From Diadema setosum (Eukaryota; Echinodermata; Echinoidea; Diadematoida; Diadematidae), in NCBI GenBank assembly GCA_033980235.1, contig CM067076.1, positions 30,728,968 to 30,792,967 of the forward strand: a stretch of 64,000 nucleotides of DNA, written 5' to 3'. The notes below the pieces were generated by a model. It had not been told where the DNA came from. It saw nothing but the letters and a program-made list of their open reading frames with translations, and did no database searches. A program made the position numbers and the translations under genes. This document shows, one piece after another, positions 37,430 to 49,705 of this stretch. Position 1 is the stretch's first letter. Each line of letters begins with the position of its first letter.

Positions 37430-38340
37430 CCATCTTGAATTTTGTGTGGATGCTATTTTTATCGCTAAATATTACACATTGGCAAAATTTGTGCCAAATT
37501 CTAAGCTCCTATCTCTTTTTGAAAAATACTTTCTGTTCATTGTTATCTGCCTCAGAACAATCTACTATGATGAAATGCTACAGTAATAGCGACCAGCGTC
37601 ACCTACCACTTGGCATGAAAAGTTAGTTTGCAGGTACTTGCAAGTCACTAGACCATTACAGTATTACATGTGACCAGGTAAACACATTGTAAGCAAAATT
37701 TTTAATGCATAAATATAATTTTTTTTTCAAGTTTTAGATGTTAACTTGTCAACAGTGTATGATATTACCTGTAATTCCAGAACTATGAATTATGTCTCAA
37801 TCTCAGTAAATCTCAATCTCAATCGCAGGTTTCAAAATAATTCTTCAGTTCTTCTTTGATAAATACTAAATCATGCAATTTTACATGTCTTCCTTTTTTC
37901 AAAACAATATAAAAATATGGATCCCCCCCAAAAAAAGAGAAGCAAACAACCCCCCCCCCCCCAATTTATCACAATACACAGCTAAAGTGGTATCAACTTT
38001 TAGAAAGTTTTACTCTCCTTCATATGACATCAAATTTGTTGCAATCCAATGTCTCTATCAAATTTTATGTTTGAAATGTTAATTTCAATAAAATGGCGTT
38101 GGACCGCATCTGTACTTTGCAACAAATCTACTGATGTGTACTTACGGAACATTGCTTAGTATGCTTAGTATTATGTATGGTCTTGTTTATAGAGAGAATG
38201 GAACTCGAAAAGTAAGCACGATCTTGTATTTGACCCTCTGTGATGTCTTTGGGAACAGATGCCTGTAAATGACATATTATGTAAAATGGGATTTCAAGTT
38301 TGAGACATTATAACTCCTGAACCAAATACAATACTGACCT
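37430..38340. repeat. Third, degenerate copy of the arm sequence
   Basis: Words such as CAGAACAATCTACT, CAGCGTCACCT, CACTTGGCATGAAAAGTTAG and GAGACATTATAACTCCTGAA appear in the same order as in the right arm (38555-39515). The central hairpin is missing and divergence is high. Confidence 0.6.
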
Positions 38341-38554
38341 CTAATTTTCTCCAAATATTGATTATATGGGAAAGATGTTAATTTCTGCATGGTTTTCATA
38401 AACATTTTTAATTTTATTTATTTTTTTACTTTTTAGAGAAATATTCATGGTGCATTCTGAAAAATGTCTCCATAAAAACCTTAGATGGTTTGAAATGGCA
38501 TTAAAATGTTCAGAATATATAAAAACCATATAAATAGACAGCAAAACAGACAAA

Positions 38555-39515
38555 ATTGTATGAAAATCGAAATGATATATTTACTTTGGCGCAATACACT
38601 ATGTCAGCTTTGATGGCCTGCAATCTTGAATTTTTTGAGTGATTGATCCAAATTTTGTTTTAAACTTTCTATAGCAAGGTTGTTTCAAGCTTCTACCTCT
38701 ATTTGAAAGATATTTTTTGCTTCATCTCATCTGCTTCAGAACAATCTACTTTGAAATAATAGCAATCAGCGTCACCTGAGCTATCACTTGGTATGAAAAG
38801 TTAGTTTGCAGGCACAAACCCTTGTTTGTCAAAGAAAAAGTCTGCGTTTGCCAAGACTACTACAAGCACCACCGGCACCGCTACAAGCGCCAGTGGCGGT
38901 GGTGCGTGTAGTAGTCTTGGCGCGCGCAGGCTTTTTTTACGACCAACAAGGTCTTGTCACAACCAAAGTGGCCATTTTTACATAGTGAGTTTTCAAGTTT
39001 GAGACATTATAACTCCTGAACCGAAAACGGTACTGACCCCTAATTTTCTCCCAATATTAATTATATGTCAGACAAAATTCTTGAAACGTTTCAAGATAAT
39101 CCTGCATTCTTTCTTTGATTTATGCTGAATCAAGCATTTTCATGATTTTCCTTTTTTCAGAAAAATATCAAAAAATGAGTGTTTTTTCCTTAAAATCTCA
39201 ATCCAATTATCACAATAACCCACAAAAATGGTATCAACTTGTAGAAAATTTTATTCTCTTTCACATGACATCAAATTTGTTGAAATCTGATGTTTCAATC
39301 AAATTCTATCTTTCAAATAACAAATTCAGTAAATATGGCGGCCATTTTGGACGCCATCTTGGATTTGGAGGCTTTCGCAACAAATTTTTTGAGGTAGACC
39401 AGTGGAATGTTGTTTGTTACAATAAAAACTTGAAAATAAGCATGGTCTACTTAGTTTGTAGAGAGAGTGCAACTCACTCGTTAAGTAAGCGACTTTTTGG
39501 GGTTTGGCCCCCCGA
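38555..39515. repeat. Right arm of the large inverted repeat
   Basis: Inverted counterpart of 34985-35985. Its central hairpin (about 38853-38920) pairs AAGACTACTAC with GTAGTAGTCTT around a GGC/GCC-rich loop. The two arms are separated by about 2.6 kb that holds two other repeats. Confidence 0.75.
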
Positions 39516-39921
39516 TCTCGCAAACCGTGAATAGCGCCATCACTAGTTGTCTTTTATAGTGGTCGGCGTGGGGCATTCAAACTTTTAGTTTGTGTGTACG
39601 AATCATAATATGTCAAGGCATTCGATATGGATAGCACTGATAAAATAGAAAAGGAAAGCTTTATCAACAACAGAAAACTTTATTACCCATTATGTCAGTC
39701 AATTGATTCATCACGCCACTTCAAAAATAAAAGATTTTTTTTTTTTTTTTATTTCATTGGTCACTGGAAGCCGATACTTCTGAGAAGTGACATCATTATT
39801 ATTTTGTAAAATTTTGTAAAATAACATGGGAGAATTTTCCACAGGGGAGATACATGTTACACACGAAAATGTTAAAGATCATTGTAAGATCTACAGCCTC
39901 TAAGTTTTACATTAAAGCAAC

Positions 39922-39924
<3 letters not shown>

Positions 39925-39975
<51 letters not shown>
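39925..39975. repeat. Poly-T tract of ~51 nt
   Basis: Uninterrupted T run, one of the longest homopolymers in the window. Confidence 0.9.
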
Positions 39976-39978
<3 letters not shown>

Positions 39979-41519
39979 TTTCACTTCAGTCCTGAAACAC
40001 GCCAAGTCGATTGGATCTTCTTGCGTTATACATTCAGAGGTTTGGGAGGAGAGACTTGGTTTCTGAACTCAGTTTTTGTTCTTGATTTTGATCTACGCAG
40101 AAAAAATTGAAGGAAATGAAACAAAAAAGGGCATGTGCATTGAATGAATGCAGCAGCATTAGTAAAAACACATCAGATTAAGGTTAACAAAAATCTGACA
40201 ATCCGTTAAATATTATTTATGCATTTTTAAAGATTCTGTGCATCAATATTGGTGAATGAGAAATAAAAAATAAAGAGAAAAATCTACGAAATTTCATTTT
40301 GATGAAAATACACATTCCCTTGACTTATTCCTGACATATTCTTCCTGCTTTCTGAACGAGGTAAGTCACGTCCTCTTTCGTTATGCTTGAAAAGATGAAC
40401 AAAATACTGTATTTATATATCTTTTGTTTATTAGCTATGTCAATAGGTGACGTCGCACTTTATGTATTTTCATCAAGCGGATTATAAACTGTATATAGCG
40501 GCATCAAAACTTTAAAGATTCAAAGCTTTTGAACGGATTGTCCGATTTGTCTCCAGTTGACTTTCATGATGTATAATGTAATTAATGAGTGTGTTGACCA
40601 TTTTGAAGAGGAGGTGGCGGTTAAAATCACAGCCAATTAGTTTTTATTGTGCCGTTATAGTTCATTGTAGGGTATTCTTAAGTACCATGGACAGTCCAGA
40701 GTTCACCGATAGGGCTGGGGAAGGCTAGCCTTTTCTGCATGCATAACTATTTTTATAATAATCTTATGAGCAATAGATGAACCTTACATATATCTTTAAA
40801 ATACGATTTATGGCATGAGATTGCTGACAAATTTGTAAAATATCGCTCAATTGGATTGTATATTATTACATAGTTTTATGAAGAATTTGATACATTTATG
40901 ATGACTGAAACAGTGCTTTAAAAGCATTTTTTTTTTTTTTAACGAAAGTAGTGCCTATAGATAACAGAGCCGTATTCTGACAAATATGGTAGCTCTCGAT
41001 AGAAGTATCCTTTATTGGAATTGTGTTCATTTTTGTGCTAACATTTTCTTTCGCAATCCATAGGTCTTTATGTACTCACGACTATCGAATTTTGTTTCCT
41101 TTGAGCCACGAGCGGACGAAATTTATCCCCATGGAATTGTTTGCAGAGCACCAGGAGTTATTTCTGCGTTCTTAAGAAATTTAAGTAGACATGTTATTTT
41201 AAGCTGTAATTTCATCAGCTCTGCCTGCACATTCGACTCCACCACACTCTTCAGCAAACAGGCAGGAGTCCCCCCCCCCCCCCCTTTCTATGTCAGTCCA
41301 GTTTAACGGGAACTCGTATCCATTACTGTTCTTATCGAGTGAAATTTAGGAGCTTTCAGAATCACAAAGATAGCACCTGGGACTCATTCTTTTAAAAATT
41401 AGTCCTCAAAATGGGCAGTGACATAAAACTTATCATGGTATTTATTGATTAATAATAATCACGAAAATGTAATTACACATGCATGACTAGATATTGTGTA
41501 TGTTATAACATTACATTTA
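39976..41519. other. Intergenic, nothing recognised
   Basis: AT-rich DNA. A C-run at about 41270-41284 is the only notable feature. Confidence 0.5.
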
Positions 41520-41910
41520 AGGGGGGGGGGGGGGGACGAGGTTTGATTGCGTTATTTGAAGGTTTGTTATATCGAAATTCCGCAGTTCCGAAAATGAGTA
41601 AAATAAAACACTTATTTTTCTTTGTTTTGTTCGTTTTCATTTTCGGATTGAGAAACCTTCGGAATAACGAACCCCTGAAATAACGCACCTTCTTTCATTT
41701 TCGGAGTGTAAAACAACCTTCGGAATAACGCCACAAATATTCAGATAAACGAACGTTGTACAGTGTACTTCTTTTTCGGATTAACGAAAACCAGCTGCAG
41801 GTGTATGGAACTTGTGTGTTTCCGAAAAAAAAAAAAAAAAATTTGGAATAACGAACCGCGTTTTATTTTAGGACTAACGAAACTTCGGAATAACGAACAT
41901 CGCAAAGGGG
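41520..41910. repeat. Repeat with dispersed CTTCGGAATAACGAAC units
   Basis: Four good copies of the unit (about 41657, 41718, 41842, 41883) plus related TTTTCGGATTAACGAAA at about 41773, all in the same orientation but irregularly spaced. Starts after a poly-G run. No coding frame of interest. Confidence 0.6.
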
Positions 41911-42704
41911 ACAGTCTGAATGCCGAGTGTTTATAAAACATTATAAGTCAGTATATTGCCGAGAAAGCATGTTTTATTCTTTCCATTAGAAAGTAATTCC
42001 TTTCAATGGAAATGCGTGAATAAATACGTACCTGTGTGTTTTTGTATGTGGGTTTATTATCAAAGCATTCTTATGACATGCGACCCAAATATAGGCCTTT
42101 TTTGTTTTCACTGTCCATATAGCACGTTCAAAGTTTTTTTTTTTTTTAATTTACAAGAATTTTAGTTAGAAATTTGGATTATTTCTATATCAGCTGCGAC
42201 TCCACAATTCACCAGTAATTTGGAGGCGTGTATATATACTGTCAAACTATACTTGATTAGTCAACATATATAGGGCTCAGAGTTAAAGGGAAAACCCTCT
42301 CCTTGCCCAAGATGTTTTAAAGGGCAAGTCAAACTCGCATAATAAAACTAGTCTTATATTACTGGTCTAAAATATATGAAAGTTATGGCATTTCAAAGAT
42401 TAGTTTCTTTTTTTGCACACCTCTATTATGGAAAATTTGATGTGTTAAACTGTCAATATTTCATCACTTAGTTGTTGTTGTTGTTTTTTTTCCTTTTGGA
42501 CATTCAATTGTTCTGTTTATTTGGTTGATCTCCATTCCTCAGCTACTAGTCAGCCATAACCTAAAATGAATTTTCATTTAAAGTTCCGAGTCAATCCCGA
42601 AACACATATGAAATGGGTTGATGGTTTTAAACGGCATAGGCCTATTGTCGCATGATCTATATGGTTCGGATTGTTTAAAAGGTATTAACACCGCCAATAC
42701 CACA

Positions 42705-42707
<3 letters not shown>

Positions 42708-42742
<35 letters not shown>
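42708..42742. repeat. (CA)n microsatellite
   Basis: CA run of about 16 units. Confidence 0.9.
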
Positions 42743-42746
<4 letters not shown>

Positions 42747-42892
42747 GATGAGGTCACACACATGTGCATGGAAGACTCCAAATACTTGACAACTACCATT
42801 TCAATGGCTTTAATTTTTCCATGGGCCAGATGAACTACGTGTATGTGTGTGCGTGTCTGTTCATGTTCGTGTCTATCATGTCTGTATGCTCA

Positions 42893-43460
42893 TACTGTAA
42901 AACAAGGAATGTTCGTGTGCATTTTAATCTCGAATTTCGTGACAGCCAAGATCTGCTAAATTAAAATGTGCATGAAAATTCTTGTCTACACTTACATTGA
43001 ATGCCAGTAGCAATTCATGAAAATTTTGATGCTGCGGATAAGGCCATTGGCTCCAATCTGCGAAAAGTTCATGCCGCGAATATATCAAGTTTTAAAGTAT
43101 AATGCATGAGGGAAATTATATACATTTTTGATGTATAATAGACAAGAATAGTGGAGAGAGAGAGAGAGAGAGACCTAATACATTGTACACATTTAACCTT
43201 ACAATATCCAAATGGAAACAAAAAATGCAATGAAGGTTCACCTGCATATTGTGTACTGATACACATTCACAGCATGAAATTTTCATTAATTGGAGCCGAT
43301 GGCCTTTTTGCAACATGAAATTTTTGCGAATTGCCACTGGAATTCAATGCCTATAGTGTAGACAAGAACTTTTCTGTAGGTACATTTTAATTGTGCGAAT
43401 CTTGACTCTCACGAAATTCAAAAAATTAAAATGCATGTGAGTATTCCTCTTTTTTACAGC
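42893..43460. repeat. ~570-bp inverted-repeat element
   Basis: The left arm has TACTGTAAAACAAGGAATGT, ATTCTTGTCTACAC, TTGAATGCCAGTAGCAATTC and GGCCATTGGCTCCAA. The right arm has, mirrored, TTGGAGCCGATGGCC, GAATTGCCACTGGAATTCAA, GTGTAGACAAGAAC and TTTTTTACAG. Arms of about 190 bp flank a middle that includes a GA microsatellite at 43152-43173. Confidence 0.7.
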
Positions 43461-43631
43461 ACAGTGCACTCCTGTTACAACAAACACGGTTGTAACAAAA
43501 TTCTGGTTACAATGAAGTAATATATCAGGCTGCAACATTATCCATATGTTTTTTTATAGTTAATTTGTTCTGTTATAACGAAAAAAAAAACTGCTAGTCC
43601 CCAGGACTTCATTATAACGGGAGTCCACTGT
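43461..43631. repeat. 171-bp miniature element, pogo/Tigger-like ends
   Basis: Starts ACAGTGCACTCCTGTTACAA and ends CATTATAACGGGAGTCCACT followed by GT; the ends pair over about 20 bp. The interior has GTTATAACGAA and CCCCAGGACTTCATTATAAC. CAGTG(G/C)ACTCC-GTTATAA termini recall pogo/Tigger elements; class is inferred from that only. Confidence 0.65.
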
Positions 43632-44043
43632 AGTGCACCAATTGCACAGCAAATCACAGTGAGTATCAGAGGACCATATTTGGAGAAACTGATAAGATTT
43701 CATATGGATATGTGTATGTACATGTATGGCTTTATGAAGAAAGTTTAGTATCCTATGTGGAACATATTCAACTGCATTTACACTCAATGAAAGACATAAG
43801 GATGCAGTATTGTTTGAAATGAAAAGAAAAAAAAAATCTTCATTTCATTAGAGGTTCTTTCGCTTTGCAAAAGTCATTACAAGCACATACACTCTCTTTC
43901 TTTGACCAAATAACATGTATTTCATAAAACAAAAGCCATAAATTTAAAAGATCGATTGAAATGTCATATCAATACTAGATATGAAAGAGTGAAGTGCTGC
44001 AAGTAAAGAGGTCAAGGAATGGATGGAAGTAGTATGACCATTG

Positions 44044-44296
44044 CAACTGATTGACAAATTGCCCTACATCGACGTAAATATCATGATGCATGCTATAAAG
44101 GATTAGAACCAACACTTGCTGTCGGGCGAAAGCTCGGTGGTCTAGTGGAGATGATGCCTGTCCGGTGATCAGGAGGCTGTAGGTTCGAATCCTGCTCGAG
44201 TATGTACGCCCATGATTTTTTATCATGGCTACTACTAAAACACCGATCAATTCGGTGCTTATTTACATTGATGTAGGGCAATTTGTCAATCAGTAG
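44044..44296 (+). repeat. Inverted-repeat element enclosing a tRNA-like module
   Basis: AACTGATTGACAAATTGCCC (followed by TACATCGACGTAAAT) on the left is the reverse complement of ATTTACATTGATGTAGGGCA (followed by ATTTGTCAATCAGT) on the right, with few mismatches. Between the arms sit the tRNA-like module (44131-44202) and a small palindrome, CCATGATTTTTTATCATGG. A partial copy is at 18547-18716. Confidence 0.7.
44131..44202 (+). ncRNA. tRNA-like (SINE-head) module, not a functional tRNA
   Basis: 72 nt that can be drawn as a cloverleaf. The acceptor arms AGCTCGG and TCGAGTA pair at six of seven positions with two G-T pairs. There is a short D stem with loop AGTGG, and an anticodon stem of four pairs plus a mismatch. 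The T arm is GTAGG-TTCGAAT-CCTGC. The A box (TGGTCTAGTGG) and B box (GGTTCGAATCC) are perfect. The anticodon loop lacks the expected U33, and four extra bases separate the D and anticodon stems, so this is more likely a polymerase III promoter module of a repeat. Confidence 0.6.
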
Positions 44297-47247
44297 CAAT
44301 GAAAAACACCTCGACGGAAGAATTTCATGAATTTGAAAGTAGTACGATCATATTTACAAGTTTGTTTGAGATGCTGGAACAGTAAATCCAGAAATCTCAT
44401 ATTGCACATCTCAAACTTTTTTTTTTTTTAGTATTGTACAAAAAGTATTGAATTTGTACAAAAGTATTCTTCAGAGGTTACACAGCCATGCTGAAGACGA
44501 AACATGGAAAAAAAGTAATTTCCCTCTGTCAAACATCTACAAAGATTAGTTGTACAGAGCTTTTTCATATGCAACTCTAAATTGGCAAATTTCTGCCTGT
44601 GGTTATTAAAAAGAGTTAGCACTGATACTGAGATTTAATCAACAGTTTAGCACAGCTTACGCCATTCGCACAACCCACGGAATGAGGAACTTTCGGTGTC
44701 TCAATTTTTCATGTAACTTATTCAAACTGGGTAAAAGAATGAAACATCAAATTATCAAAATAAACCACAAGTCATATTAATGATGCCTTCTACATCCAAG
44801 GTGGAATACTGACTCAATGCTTTCATTGCAGTAGTAGCTTGATGCATTGAAAGAATAGCTGGCACAAAGTTTATGATTTGTGCAAGTCTGTAAGGTTGCC
44901 CACAGCTGACCCCACCCCAGAAAGTCATGATGTGACAAACAATCAATGTGTGAGACAAGGCTAAGAACTGTCCCACCCAACTGCTTTGAGCTGTCACATA
45001 CACAAAGCTATTGCTATCTGAACTTCTTGATGCAGGTCTGATAAGGCCAACTGAGAGAAGACATTTAAAGGTAAAACTTGGTTCTCAGAAGGGATCAAAA
45101 TTTATCTTCCACCATTTGGAATTTGCTTGCAATACACTGTCTATGTCAAATGGGTCTACCAAGAAATTTGTCTGGCTGACCCTATTTTCCGAGTTGTTTT
45201 AGAGTATTTTGAGATCAAAAGTGTAAAATGATTTCAATCGTAGTACATGACTCTAACTCCTGAAGAATTCTCCCCATTCAGTAGTGGGTATGTAGAATGT
45301 TATGAGATAATTGATCATGCCCTAGCAATCATATTTCCCAACAAGCTGCATGCGATTCACTCTCACAGGGAAGACTGTTGGATACTGCTATGACCTGATT
45401 TGTAGATTACCGCTTATCGATTATAAAATCTAAGAACTTTGCATCCATGATCAAACCTATCAGATTGCAATAATATTGGCATACACTGTTGGCTAGTATT
45501 TCACATTTTTGTTGTTACCCAACTAAAACCAAGTTATGACAGCATTATTTCACACATTTCTCATGCATACATGTATGTGTCCATTTTAAAGCAAATATCG
45601 GCAGTTTCTGCAGGCTTACAGAAACTATGTTTTACCTTTACTGAAAAAAAAAGAGCATGCACAAAGTTTACATGCAAGTAGAAAGACAGCTGTAACTTTT
45701 TGCAAGCAGGGTTACTGAATGTACCAATCAATAGTGCAGATGTCAAGGCTATCTTTACCAGCACCAACACAGCTACATGAAGAGTATGCTTACATACTAG
45801 TATGTGATATCAGTTATCACTATGCATTCATTCATCTGCACACATCATGTGACAGCATACAGTATTCTGCAGTTTTATATGATTTGCCTGTCGATCAAAA
45901 CAGTATTACCAGTTTCTTTCTCTTTTCTGTCATTATGATAAGACACCCTCTACAGAGAATACATTTCCCTAGCCCTAAAGTCTCTGCCACTGTCTAGGTT
46001 CTTGAGAAGACTCAATTCACTCCATTAAAGAAGTGTGCCGTTTGCTATGAAGTGACTTTGCCAGGAAGTGTCAACTCTCTGTAATCATTCAGTCATTTAT
46101 CTGCATAAAAAGTCATGCCAAAATTTCTTGCATCATGAACATCTCCTGGATAATTTCTCATTTTCCCTTTGAGGACTTCCAAGCAAAGCTCTCCCTCGAT
46201 GCAGCAAAGGTTTCCCCGGACGGAATGATGCCAGTAGGATGCAAGGTGTGTCATGATGGACGGATCATTCTGTTCTACAGACGGATCTCTTCACTCTGGT
46301 AGTCAGACCAAGAGGAGTTTCCAAAGCTTGAGCTGCCAGCAGACATCAGGTTTTCGAGGACCAGAGTTGATCCTCATTTGTTCTTTTCTATGAAGTATGA
46401 TGCTGTCAAGGGGGAGACAAAAAGGAGCAAAAAACTAAATCACCAACGTCTGTTTGGAGTACCTATCACATACAGTCAACAGTTTCCATTTGACTTTTCC
46501 AAACACATTACACAAGAGAGTTTTTTTTTTTTTTTTCAAACACACACACACATATATGTACATACAGAGGATTACACCACTATCTGAAGGAGAATAAGAA
46601 GCTATTAAATGTAAAACCAATGTCTAAGGATTAAATTTTGGGAAGTGTATTTCCTTTACTTATCAGCTTGCACACATATAAAGGACTATGCAACAGGTAT
46701 CAAATCTATCTCAAGAATAAAGATCACCTTGTTTGAGTCAGAATTGGTTGTATGTGTATGCCATTAAAGAAATACTGCTCTGTTGCCCTCAAACATACAG
46801 GCACTCCAAATAACTGATATAAAAGAAATAACAATTACATTCCTAGGATCCACTGTAACAAATGACACTGATAAAATGATTGTGTCATTTGTGTAGCACT
46901 AAAATATTTACCTTTCTCAGCACTTCAATGGATTGAATGATAGGGGCTGTTTCAGCCCATTGGTAAAATCTTAAGGTGAGTTTTATACAATTCCACAGTA
47001 GAGGCATACAAACATTTGAACAAATGAGAACAAATAAGACGCTAAGAGCTCATCGGGTCATTACATATCTGCTGCTATACTGTTGCCATTTAAAATGTTT
47101 AGAGTTGCATTTCAGAAAGGAGTACACTTCATACAGGTAAACAAGATTTTATGGTAACAGCAAATGCCTTGGAATTACAAACTGAAGTTCCATTTCTTTG
47201 TAAAGGGCTTTCTAATCACCTTTTCAAGCTTTAATTGTATGAAAAGG
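44297..47247. other. Downstream flank of the profilin-4-like gene; no gene recognised
   Basis: Likely includes the profilin-4 3' UTR at its right end, but no polyadenylation site could be fixed. Open frames are short and lack splice context or domains. Confidence 0.5.
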
Positions 47248-47391
47248 CTAGAAAATCTTGGAACTAGCCTGGCGCAGTGTCTTACCTAGTTTCTCAATGG
47301 CTTCCACACAGACGCTGGAAAACATGTTGTCGGAGTACGTTCCCATGACGATGAGTGTGGCTGTCTTCACTAGGATCATCCCGACTTTATC
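47248..47391 (-). CDS. PFN4: Profilin-4 last exon
   Basis: 144 nt after acceptor AATGCAG. Encodes DKVGMILVKTATLIVMGTYS onward to LGKTLRQASSKIF and TAG. A GTAAGA word right after EKLG could act as a donor, but reading through gives KTLRQ, which matches the normal profilin C-terminus (DYLRK type), so read-through is preferred. Confidence 0.88.
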   Translation of the reverse strand, partial: DKVGMILVKTATLIVMGTYSDNMFSSVCVEAIEKLGKTLRQASSKIF

Positions 47392-48581
47392 CTGCATTGT
47401 CATTTTTAGACATGAAAAGATTATCTGACGTAAGATTGGGATGTGATCTTCTGATCTATTAGCATGCATTGAATTATTTTATGCTGGGATGGTATGAAGC
47501 AACTGACTGAAATTCAACATTATTGACTTTAATAATACAAAGCAACAAAGACATACCTGGGATGTTTATAGCATAAATAATGTTCATTACCCTGATCAGC
47601 TGTTATGGCAAGATTTGAACAGTATCTGTAGGCTGACAGATAATTAACATCTTCATAATTTGTTCAATAGACGATCAAGTTACCTGTATACTAAGTTGAC
47701 GGAGCTTTTATAAACTTGTTTAGAGTACTGACAAACTTGCACAAGCAATTATGAACTGCAAACAAACGACATATGTTCTGCAGGTACCAATTTTTCTTTA
47801 AGAAGGTGATCATTTAATTACCAAGTGTAAAGAGTGAGATTAGTCAATTGTTCCCATTTCCTCTTTCTTTGACAATTTAACTTTTGACAAGCCAGTCTGA
47901 AAGGAGTGTGTGACATGCGTGCATTCATGAAAGACAGTGTTATTGAGATCTTGAGATAATGACGGTAAATTAGTTTTGTGGATATCAGAAGAAATGTTTT
48001 TACTTTTCTTGGACAAAATAACCACATCCCTCCCTTTGAGCCCACCACTTCAACGGTGTAGTACTGTACTCACACACTTGGCGTAGATGGAGTTCTTATC
48101 TGCCCGCACACACTTATAGTGTCTCTCGTGGAAGTAGAGACCGTCCTGCCTGGTCCTTGGCGGGTCCTTAAAGGCATCTATCAATTTCTGCATCTCATCT
48201 GTGGTCAACTACACCCAACAAGAAAGAATAGGAATAAAAAAAAAAGGGTAGGCCAATCAACACACTGTCCACAAAGGAGAAGAAAAGGCAAAGGAGAGTG
48301 GATGAGGAATACAGACAGTTTTGACAGAACATCCTGGTATTCAGTTTATTCTTATCTTGTCATGAATGTTGCTATACCAGTATAAGGAATTGGTATACCC
48401 TAGAGGCAAAAATGTACACTCAAAAAGCAGGCAAACTGAGCAGTGGAATTGCCATCTAATGTTGATGCTCTTTAAATATGTACCTAAAGTGCACCTTCCA
48501 GCTAACTTGGACAAAGGGTCAAGACTACTTGGCTGTACATTGAATATAGTACACTGTAGTTTGTAAGAGATGCAATAAATG

Positions 48582-48646
<65 letters not shown>

Positions 48647-49653
48647 TGAGCCCATTCCTATTCCAGCTTTGCAAGGATACTTTGGAAATTAAGATGACAA
48701 TTCAATGTGTAACTTAAAAGTAGATAGTATTACAAGGAAGCCTAACATGCTTCAAAGTTGGCAACCCTTTCCTCTGAGCTTTACACTTTCACCGTAACTT
48801 ACTTTTAATATAAAAAGGACTGCATCTATCCTAATTAAAGGTCCAGTTTACCTTTGGGAGCAGTGATTTAAAAAATGTTCAAGATATCACATTTGATGCA
48901 TATGTGTAGGTCTGTTGTATCATAAAACATCCTACCATATGAAATATTTGCAATAAAACCTAAAATATAAGGAGATATCAGGGTTTTTCTCAGTAAACCG
49001 TAACTGTATACGGTTTAGTCTGGAAACATTTTTTTTATAACTATTGTTCACATTTTGTGTATTTAACAACACTTAACATCGATTATACGGATTCAAATTT
49101 TGACAGTGGTTGTTTCTATCCCTAACCCACATTTTAGAACTATTTTAAAGCACTAATGCTTTCATCTGCAAATGGTAAATTATGCCTTTAAGTGTATGTC
49201 CCTTAAACACAATATTGAGAGAAAAGTCACAGACACTGCAGATCAGGAACATGTAAAACAAGGCAACTTGGCTGAAATACAAGAACTTGATACACTCCTA
49301 ATTCTCTGAATATTTTTTACTTGTTATGTTTTTCATTCTAAGTCTGTATATACATGTATATCTGTGGAGTTATTCAAGTACGGTGTACAGTAAGTGATTG
49401 ATGATGTTTAGATGCAGAATTCCTTGCCTGTTTGACTGCTTCTAAATATCAATAACCTTTTCCTCAAACTGCTCAACAGCTTTTTGTATTTTGGTAATCT
49501 ACATTCTAAAGGTTAAGTCAGAGATATCATTCATCATTTGAAAGCTTCTGTAAAGCCTGGAGAGTGTTATCCAAATAAGAAAATCAAAATTTGGTGATTT
49601 ATTAGGCTTTCTTGGTGACAGGTCATAAATTGTTTACCAAAGCATGGTTTATA

Positions 49654-49705
<52 letters not shown>

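Noticed and set aside
34966..39534. Two similar frames of 134 and 139 codons as a possible gene pair
   Set aside because: They lie in the arms of an inverted repeat, have no recognisable domain and their ends differ; treated as repeat sequence.
41657..41898. CTTCGGAATAACGAAC units as a CRISPR array
   Set aside because: Spacing is irregular, only four copies, and the window is clearly eukaryotic.
47275..47285. GTAAGA inside the last profilin-4 exon as a splice donor
   Set aside because: Reading through gives a normal profilin C-terminus (KTLRQ) and stop; no better following exon was found.
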